A DNA stretch of 13,635 nucleotides from JADJNW01 sp964549655 (GTDB taxonomy: Bacteria; Bacteroidota; Bacteroidia; Chitinophagales; Saprospiraceae), in NCBI GenBank assembly GCA_964549655.1, contig CAZJXN010000142.1, positions 1-13,635 on the forward strand, given 5' to 3'. The notes beneath the pieces were generated by a model that had not been told where the DNA came from, ran no database searches, and was given only the letters and a program-made list of their open reading frames with translations. Position 1 is the first letter of the stretch; every line of letters begins with the position of its first letter. This document shows, one piece after another, positions 6,487-11,389 of this stretch. The position numbers were made by a program, and so were the translations under genes.

Positions 6487-8119
6487 ACACCTGCATCACT
6501 CCCACATTAAACCGTTCCACTGGCGCATGGCTCGCCATTGCTATCCCTTCGGAAATCCATTTTCTGGTATCGCGCGGGTCAATGATGGCATCCACCCAAA
6601 GGCGGGCGGCGGCGTAGTACGGCGTGGTTTGGCTGTCATAGCGGTCGGTGATTTCTTTCAGCAGGCGTTGTTCTTCTTCCGGTTCAATGGTTTGTCCTTT
6701 GGCTTTTAAAGTAGAAACTTGTATTTGCAACAAAGTTTTGGCAGCTTGAGACCCGCCCATCACAGCGATTTTGGCGGTGGGCCATGCCACAATAAGACGC
6801 GGGTCGTAGGCTTTGCCGCACATCGCATAGTTGCCTGCACCGTAGGAATTGCCCATGACAATCGTGAATTTCGGGACGGTAGAATTGGCGACGGCGTTCA
6901 CCATTTTAGCGCCGTCTTTAATGATGCCGCCATGCTCGGAGCGCGTACCAACCATAAAACCAGTGACATCTTGCAGAAAAACCAAAGGGATTTTTTTCTG
7001 ATTACAATTTAAAATAAAACGCGTTGCTTTATCTGCTGAATCTGAATAAATTACGCCGCCAAATTGCATTTCGCCTTTTGCATTTTTGACCACTTCCCGA
7101 TTGTTGACCACGATGCCCACCGCCCAACCATCAATGCGAGCGTAGGCGCAAAGAATGGTTTTGCCATAGCCTTCTTTATAAAAAGTGAGTTTAGAATCAT
7201 CTACAATGCGTTTGAGAATTTCAACCGTGTTGTATTGCTGATTGGATTCTTCGGGCATGATGCCGATAATTTCTTCCGGATTTTCTTTGGGCAATTGGGA
7301 CTCAATTCTATCAAAACCGGCTTTTTCAAAATGTCCAATTTTATCCACCAAATCTCTAATGGTGTCCAGACAAGTTGGGTCGTCGGGCATTTTATAATCC
7401 GTCACGCCGGAAATTTCGGATTGCGTTGTGGCACCGCCTAAAGTTTCTTTGTCCACTTCTTCTCCAACTGCCGCTTTCACCAAATACGGTCCCGCCAAAA
7501 AAATCGAACCCGTTCCTTCCACAATCAACGCTTCATCGCTCATAATCGGCAAGTACGCGCCACCCGCCACGCAACTCCCCATAATCGCCGCAATCTGCGG
7601 AATGCCCATGCTCGACATCTTGGCATTATTTCTAAAAATACGCCCAAAATGCTCCTTATCTGCAAAAATTTCGTCTTGCATCGGCAGAAACACACCTGCA
7701 CTATCCACGAGATAAATAATCGGAATGCGATTTTCCATGGCGATTTCCTGCGCGCGCAAGTTCTTTTTAGCGGCGATGGGAAACCACGCGCCCGCCTTCA
7801 CCGTCGCATCATTCGCCACAATCATACACTGCCGTCCTTTTATTCTACCAATACCAACCACCACGCCTGCTGCCGGACAGCCGCCGTATTCTTCATACAT
7901 TTCAAACCCAGCAAACGCACCAATTTCTAAAAATTCGGAATCTTTGTCAATCAAGTATGCCACCCGCTCCCGCGCTGTCATCTTGCCTTGCTCATGTTCT
8001 TTGTCTATCTTTTTTTGTCCGCCGCCCTGCCAGATGCGTTCCAGCCGATGGTGAAGTCGGGCGAGGAGAAGCTTCATCGCATCTTCGTTTTTGCTGCGGT
8101 TGATGTCTGATTTGGTCAT
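6485..8119 (-). CDS. Acyl-CoA carboxylase beta (carboxyltransferase) subunit, methylcrotonoyl-CoA carboxylase-like
   Basis: A 544-residue biotin-dependent carboxyltransferase that moves CO2 from carboxybiotin to an acyl-CoA. Two crotonase-fold halves are visible. The N-terminal half has LTAR-type MTARERVAYLID (47-58), NDATVKAGAWFP (103-114), HFGRIF (157-162) and the oxyanion-type MGSCVAGGAYLPIMSDE (180-196). The C-terminal half has QDVTGFMVGTRSEHGGIIKDGAK (383-405), MGNSYGAGNYAMCGKAYDPR (422-441) and AVMGGSQAA (452-460). The FxxDxxHFGRIF and GNYxMCGxAYxPR patterns are those of methylcrotonoyl-CoA carboxylase (leucine breakdown) rather than propionyl-CoA carboxylase, but substrate cannot be fixed from sequence alone. 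No biotin carboxylase or carrier subunit is in the window. The ATG at 8119-8117 was chosen because family similarity (a KNEDAMK-like start) begins there; the frame stays open up to 8275, but that stretch contains a 24-bp inverted repeat and gives unrelated sequence. Confidence 0.93.
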   Translation of the reverse strand: MTKSDINRSKNEDAMKLLLARLHHRLERIWQGGGQKKIDKEHEQGKMTARERVAYLIDKDSEFLEIGAFAGFEMYEEYGGCPAAGVVVGIGRIKGRQCMIVANDATVKAGAWFPIAAKKNLRAQEIAMENRIPIIYLVDSAGVFLPMQDEIFADKEHFGRIFRNNAKMSSMGIPQIAAIMGSCVAGGAYLPIMSDEALIVEGTGSIFLAGPYLVKAAVGEEVDKETLGGATTQSEISGVTDYKMPDDPTCLDTIRDLVDKIGHFEKAGFDRIESQLPKENPEEIIGIMPEESNQQYNTVEILKRIVDDSKLTFYKEGYGKTILCAYARIDGWAVGIVVNNREVVKNAKGEMQFGGVIYSDSADKATRFILNCNQKKIPLVFLQDVTGFMVGTRSEHGGIIKDGAKMVNAVANSTVPKFTIVMGNSYGAGNYAMCGKAYDPRLIVAWPTAKIAVMGGSQAAKTLLQIQVSTLKAKGQTIEPEEEQRLLKEITDRYDSQTTPYYAAARLWVDAIIDPRDTRKWISEGIAMASHAPVERFNVGVMQV

Positions 8120-8140
8120 GATTCGTTGGTTAGAAGTAAA

Positions 8141-8191
8141 CGCTTGGTAAGTCATCTGGTGACTCGCAGTCATCAGATGGCTTACTAAGCG
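8141..8191. repeat. 24-bp inverted repeat (hairpin) in the leader of the carboxylase gene
   Basis: Arms 8141-8164 (starting CGCTTGGTAAG) and 8168-8191 (ending CTTACTAAGCG) surround the 3-base loop CGC. Every one of the 24 positions pairs on the plus strand: 21 Watson-Crick and 3 G-U (46/86, 52/80 and 59/73, counted from 8100). On the minus strand, which is the carboxylase message, these three become A-C mismatches. No T-run follows on the minus side before the start codon, so it is not a typical terminator there. It lies 21 bases upstream of the carboxylase start and directly next to a candidate promoter. Confidence 0.85.
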
Positions 8192-8194
8192 GCA

Positions 8195-8224
8195 CAAAAT
8201 AAAAAAGACCACTCGGTTTTCCAA
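8195..8224 (-). promoter_or_regulatory. Candidate promoter for the acyl-CoA carboxylase gene
   Basis: On the minus strand TTG (8224-8222), a 19-base spacer and TTATTTTG (8202-8195) approximate the Bacteroidota -33/-7 pattern, with one mismatch in TAnnTTTG. Transcription would begin at or just inside the 24-bp inverted repeat, putting a stem-loop at the 5' end of the message. Confidence 0.35.
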
Positions 8225-8340
8225 TGACCAAATGTGTTTAGCGTATTTAAATCTCACTGACCTGCTAAAAACCATAAGTCTATTGAACTAAAAATTTCCG
8301 AAAATCATTGTGTAAGTTCATTTCTAACTGCCTTCCTTGC

Positions 8341-9255
8341 ATGAATACCTCCACCGATACCTTAAAAAATCGAGTCGCCGCTTCGCCTCGTCTTCAAAAC
8401 GTGCTTGTTTTAGCCCTGCTCAGTATCATCTGGGGCAGTTCGTTCATTCTAATTAAAAAAAGTTTGAATGTATACTCACCAATACAATTAGCACTCTTGC
8501 GACAAAGTATCACCGCCGCCGCTTTTTTACCATTTTTAATTTACAATTGGAGCAAAGTGGATTGGAAACGACTTCATTTTTACATACTCATCGGACTGTG
8601 CGGCAGTGCTTTACCATCTTTTTTATTCGCATTTGCACAGCAGCACATTAGTAGTTCGGTAGCAGGCATTCTCAATTCGCTCACGCCTTTATGTACACTT
8701 TTGCTGGGTATTTTCATTTTTCGCACAGCGTTTGTCGCTTCTAAATTAGTCGGCGTTCTACTCGGCTTGGCAGGTGCTGCGGCACTTATTTTGTTAAATC
8801 AATCTGATTCCTTGCAAGGCGAAATCGGCTACGCGCTCCTCATAGTGCTGGCTACCATTTGTTATGGCATCAATGCGAATCTGGTCACCGCCGTTTTCCG
8901 CGACCTCACTTCTATGGAAATCAGCATGGTCGGCTTTACGATTGTGGGTACGATTTCGTTTATTTTTCTGGCGTTTGGCACCGATTTTTTCACCGTCATG
9001 GCTACGCAGCCGCAAGCGTGGCAAGCGTTTGGGTATGTGAGTTTACTTTCGCTTGTAGGTACAGTGCTTTCTACACTCATCTATTTTCGATTGATTCAGC
9101 AGACCAATCCCGTTTTTGCATCTACGGTGGCGTATCTGATGCCGCTCGTTTCCGTCGGTTGGGGCGTGCTTGACGGCGAATCCATTGGCTGGCAGCATTT
9201 GGCGGGTATGGCATTGATTTTGGCGGGCGTGTATTTGAGCAGAAAAGGAGGATAG
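8341..9255 (+). CDS. EamA/DMT-superfamily inner-membrane exporter
   Basis: A 304-residue protein with about ten membrane helices arranged as two EamA halves, the layout of drug/metabolite transporters that export amino acids, purines or similar small molecules. The N-terminal half opens with LALLSIIWGSSFILIKKSL (24-42), where WGSSF is the family hallmark in helix 1. An LLRQSITAAAFLPFL helix and the helix-4 pattern containing SSVAGILNSLTPL follow. The second half has the equivalent TNPVFASTVAYLMPLVSVGWG, then GWQHLAGMALILAGVYLSRK at the end. Substrate unknown. The ATG at 8341 was preferred over an in-frame TTG at 8308, because the extra 11 residues (CKFISNCLPC) are not family-like. The gene is transcribed divergently from the carboxylase across a spacer of about 220 bases. 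Confidence 0.9.
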   Translation: MNTSTDTLKNRVAASPRLQNVLVLALLSIIWGSSFILIKKSLNVYSPIQLALLRQSITAAAFLPFLIYNWSKVDWKRLHFYILIGLCGSALPSFLFAFAQQHISSSVAGILNSLTPLCTLLLGIFIFRTAFVASKLVGVLLGLAGAAALILLNQSDSLQGEIGYALLIVLATICYGINANLVTAVFRDLTSMEISMVGFTIVGTISFIFLAFGTDFFTVMATQPQAWQAFGYVSLLSLVGTVLSTLIYFRLIQQTNPVFASTVAYLMPLVSVGWGVLDGESIGWQHLAGMALILAGVYLSRKGG

Positions 9256-9272
9256 GGTCATAGGGTGATGGG
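9252..9272. repeat. Degenerate 8-base word repeat at the exporter stop codon
   Basis: ATAGGGTC, ATAGGGTG and ATGGG follow directly, starting inside the last codons of the exporter (its TAG is at 9253-9255). Similar to the other short word repeats at gene ends in this window. Confidence 0.45.
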
Positions 9273-9330
9273 AAAGCCAGTGGACATCAATACAACCAAA
9301 GAAATCATACAAATCACAGTTCAGACAATT

Positions 9331-9428
9331 TGGGCGTGCCCCTACGGGTCGGGCTGCGTTGGGCTTCGCTCCGCTCCGGTGCTACGCACTGCCTTCCTAC
9401 GGTCGGCACCCGCTACATCCCTCACGCG
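9331..9428 (+). repeat. GC-rich intergenic repeat of Bacteroidota type
   Basis: The 267-base spacer between the exporter and the DUF1990 gene contains about 100 bases that are clearly richer in G and C than the flanks. They carry the phrases GGGCGTGCCCCTACGGGTC (9332-9350), GGGCTTCGCTCCGCTCC (9361-9377) and GCACCCGCTACATCCCTCAC (9406-9425). I recognise this wording as a repeat scattered between genes in many Bacteroidota genomes, often introduced by a CAGTTCAGACA-like segment, also present here (9318-9328). Small hairpins are visible (GTGC-TAC-GCAC at 9379-9389). More than one forward frame is open across it, yet none looks like a protein. Function unknown. Confidence 0.6.
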
Positions 9429-9522
9429 ACACCCGTTTCCACAAAAAAAAGTCTACCTTTCGTCAACTCTTTTCCTCCAAATATTGTTCTACTTTCAAAT
9501 CTTTCAGATAAAATTGAAACTC

Positions 9523-10092
9523 ATGATTTCCCTGCATCTGCCTACCCTCGACAAAGTAAAAGCATTCCTAACAACTCAAGCGGTGCTGCCTTACAGCTAT
9601 CAAAATGTGCAGCACACACAGCATCCTGAAAAAGTTGCTAATTTCGACAACGACCAAATAAAAGTAAAAATAGGCGAGGGCGATGCTGATTTCGATCTTG
9701 CTAAAATTGCTATTCAGAATTGGCAAATGTTTCCCGCCCGTTGGACGCTTATTCTACCAGTAAATGCTCCGATTCAAGAAAATATATCTGTTGCTATGTA
9801 CGCACACTTTCTCGGTGTTTGGTGGCGCAATGCCTGCCGCATCGTATACGTTATAGACGAGCCTACTCAATTCGGATTTGCGTATGGCACTTTACCCGGT
9901 CACGTAGAAGCCGGCGAAGAATTATTTTTAGTTTCTAAGGACAATAATGGCAGCGTGTGGTACGAACTAAAAGCGTTTTCCCGACCGCGTCACTGGCTCG
10001 CTAAACTGGCGTATCCAATCATGCGGCGGCTGCAAGCTCGCTTTCGACGCGACTCCGCTCAAGCTATGAAAGACAGTATGGCGCATTTCTGA
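9523..10092 (+). CDS. DUF1990 family protein
   Basis: A 189-residue protein of the DUF1990 (UPF0548) family, function not established. Family features are in order: an N-terminal segment where SYQNVQHTQHP (25-35) corresponds to the usual Y-x-x-VG-x-T region, then WQMFPARW (67-74), and the strongly conserved core CRIVYVIDEPTQFGFAYGTL followed by PGHVEAGEELF (105-135), where FAYGTLPGHxExGEE is the signature. Last come VWYELKAFSRPRHWLAKLAYP (145-165) and RRLQARFRRDSAQAM (168-182). No signal peptide or membrane helix is seen. The ATG at 9523 was chosen because the frame upstream (open to 9265) runs through the GC-rich repeat and is not protein-like. The last three codons and the TGA stop lie inside a REP-like palindrome. 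A YndJ-like gene follows 73 bases downstream, so the two are probably co-transcribed and may act together. Confidence 0.85.
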   Translation: MISLHLPTLDKVKAFLTTQAVLPYSYQNVQHTQHPEKVANFDNDQIKVKIGEGDADFDLAKIAIQNWQMFPARWTLILPVNAPIQENISVAMYAHFLGVWWRNACRIVYVIDEPTQFGFAYGTLPGHVEAGEELFLVSKDNNGSVWYELKAFSRPRHWLAKLAYPIMRRLQARFRRDSAQAMKDSMAHF

Positions 10093-10101
10093 AATATGTC
10101 A
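10079..10101 (+). repeat. REP-like palindrome, copy 3, overlapping the DUF1990 stop codon
   Basis: TGGCGCATTTC (10079-10089) is followed by TG and the weaker right arm AAATATGTCA (10092-10101). The left arm is identical to copy 1 over 11 bases and the flank (CTTATTATAT) also matches. The right arm has drifted: two G-U pairs and one mismatch on the plus strand. The last codons (Ala-His-Phe) and the TGA of the DUF1990 gene are supplied by this element. Confidence 0.65.
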
Positions 10102-10123
10102 CACTTATTATATCATAAAAATG

Positions 10124-10146
10124 TGGCACATTTTCAAAATGCACCA
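10124..10146 (-). repeat. REP-like palindrome, copy 4
   Basis: Read on the minus strand it is TGGTGCATTT, TGA, AAATGTGCCA. It differs from copy 1 at three of 23 positions and lies in the opposite orientation to copy 3, 22 bases away. Pairing extends outward through ATG (10121-10123) and CAT (10147-10149), giving the longer plus-strand stem ATGTGG...CCACAT. It sits in the leader of the YndJ-like gene and covers an in-frame upstream ATG at 10121. Confidence 0.65.
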
Positions 10147-10165
10147 CATTATCACTAAATTCCCA

Positions 10166-11116
10166 ATGCAAAACTTACTTTTTTCTCAAAAAACAGCACT
10201 CATAGGCTTACTCATTTGGCTCATTGCGGTAGTGTTCCAATTTACAACTTTACAACAAGAAGAATGGGCGCGACTTATTTTGCTCTTGGCGGCCTTGGTG
10301 TGGCTACCGCTCGCATTGCCTATGATTTCCACCAAAAAGTACATTTTAGAACAAGCATTACAATATAGCATTTTACCGAGTGGTATTTTACTGGCGGTCG
10401 GTCTTTTTCTACCTACTGGATTATTGGCGGCTGTATTGACTTTTCCGTGGCTGTTGCTTACTTTTTTAATCGCGCTGCGGGGCTGGCATTTTTTTCAATC
10501 GGAAACGCGAAACATTGGAGTCGTTGCTATTTCAGCGGCGCACTTATTCTTGATAGTCGGCGGCGCGTGGACGATGGCGGACCGACTGGGCATTCAACCG
10601 CTAAATTTTGACCCGGCAATTGTGTTGCTCACGGGCATTCATTTTCATTATGCAGGGTTTATGTTTCCGTTTTTGGCGGGATTGGCAGCATTCAACTATC
10701 CGTCGGTTTGGTTGAAAGTCGGTTGCTGGCTCGCAGTATTGGCAGTGCCGATGACCGCTGCGGGCATTACAGTTATGCAGCTTTGGGAAGCACCTGCGTT
10801 AGAAATGAGTGCAGCGGCGACGGTCACACTGGCAGGTTGGAGTACCGCAATTGGTTATTTACATTTGATACAAAAAAATAATAAGACGGGCTGGGTGCGT
10901 TTCTTTTGGGTAGTAATGTCAATCGCGCTCATAGCGAGCATGACGTTCGCATTTTTATACGCCATTCGGCACTGGTTTTTGATAGAATGGCTCCACATTC
11001 CTGCTATGCGCGCTTTACACGGTAGTTTGAATGCGCTTTTAGTAACCGGCGGCGGATTATTAGGTTGGACTATGTGGTTACAAACGAAGACTTTCACAAA
11101 CCAATCTCAATTTTAA
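10166..11116 (+). CDS. YndJ-like multi-pass membrane protein
   Basis: A 316-residue, strongly hydrophobic protein with about nine or ten membrane helices across its length. Two segments fit the YndJ-like family known from Bacillus: TGIHFHYAGFMFPFLAGLA (156-174), with the conserved HFHYAGF block at 159-165, and the C-terminal MRALHGSLNALLVTGGGLLGW (281-301), with the HG-x-x-NA pattern. The role of YndJ is not known; it is sometimes listed as a transporter without proof. The ATG at 10166 was chosen over one at 10121, because the upstream option lies inside REP-like copy 4 and the helix-rich sequence begins at 10166. It follows the DUF1990 gene, and linkage of these two families suggests a shared envelope-related task (inference). 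No terminator hairpin is evident downstream. Confidence 0.7.
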   Translation: MQNLLFSQKTALIGLLIWLIAVVFQFTTLQQEEWARLILLLAALVWLPLALPMISTKKYILEQALQYSILPSGILLAVGLFLPTGLLAAVLTFPWLLLTFLIALRGWHFFQSETRNIGVVAISAAHLFLIVGGAWTMADRLGIQPLNFDPAIVLLTGIHFHYAGFMFPFLAGLAAFNYPSVWLKVGCWLAVLAVPMTAAGITVMQLWEAPALEMSAAATVTLAGWSTAIGYLHLIQKNNKTGWVRFFWVVMSIALIASMTFAFLYAIRHWFLIEWLHIPAMRALHGSLNALLVTGGGLLGWTMWLQTKTFTNQSQF

Positions 11117-11389
11117 TCTCAACTTAAAAAAGAATCTATAAAAATCCATTTACTTTTAAACCATTTTCACTGCTCCTCTCGTATCTTTTAATAATCTCAT
11201 ACACATTCGATCTTTTTTTAAACTATCGGCATCTTTCCCCTTTGTTCAAGGAGCTACGTATCTAAATCAAAAACCGATTTTTTAATTTTAACCCTCATTT
11301 TATAATTCATATTACAAAATGTTTACGCTCATCGTATGATGTAGCGCACCCATTTTATTACATTTTTTTAAACCAAATTAATTTCAATT
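11117..11389. other. AT-rich spacer before the DUF4394 gene
   Basis: No gene is seen in these 273 bases on either strand. The only structure found is a small hairpin at 11326-11346 (CGCT-CATC, loop GTAT, GATG-T-AGCG; 8 bp with one bulged T), 44 bases before the downstream ATG. A TACATTTT at 11359-11366 is one base from a -7 box, but has no partner at the right distance. The leader before the ATG (AAACCAAATTAATTTCA) is A/T-rich, as is usual for genes of this phylum. Confidence 0.5.

Noticed and set aside
8141..8191. Intrinsic terminator or REP copy
   Set aside because: There is no T-run on the gene-bearing strand, and no gene ends here. The arm sequence is unrelated to the 23-base palindrome.
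8120..8275. N-terminal extension of the carboxylase by 52 residues
   Set aside because: The added sequence is not family-like and is read straight through the 24-bp inverted repeat and a candidate promoter. Family similarity begins near the ATG at 8119.
9265..9522. N-terminal extension of the DUF1990 protein by 86 residues
   Set aside because: It translates the GC-rich intergenic repeat and an AT-rich leader. The normal family length is reached from the ATG at 9523.
10121..10165. Earlier ATG for the YndJ-like gene
   Set aside because: It lies inside REP-like copy 4 and would add 15 residues with no family support.
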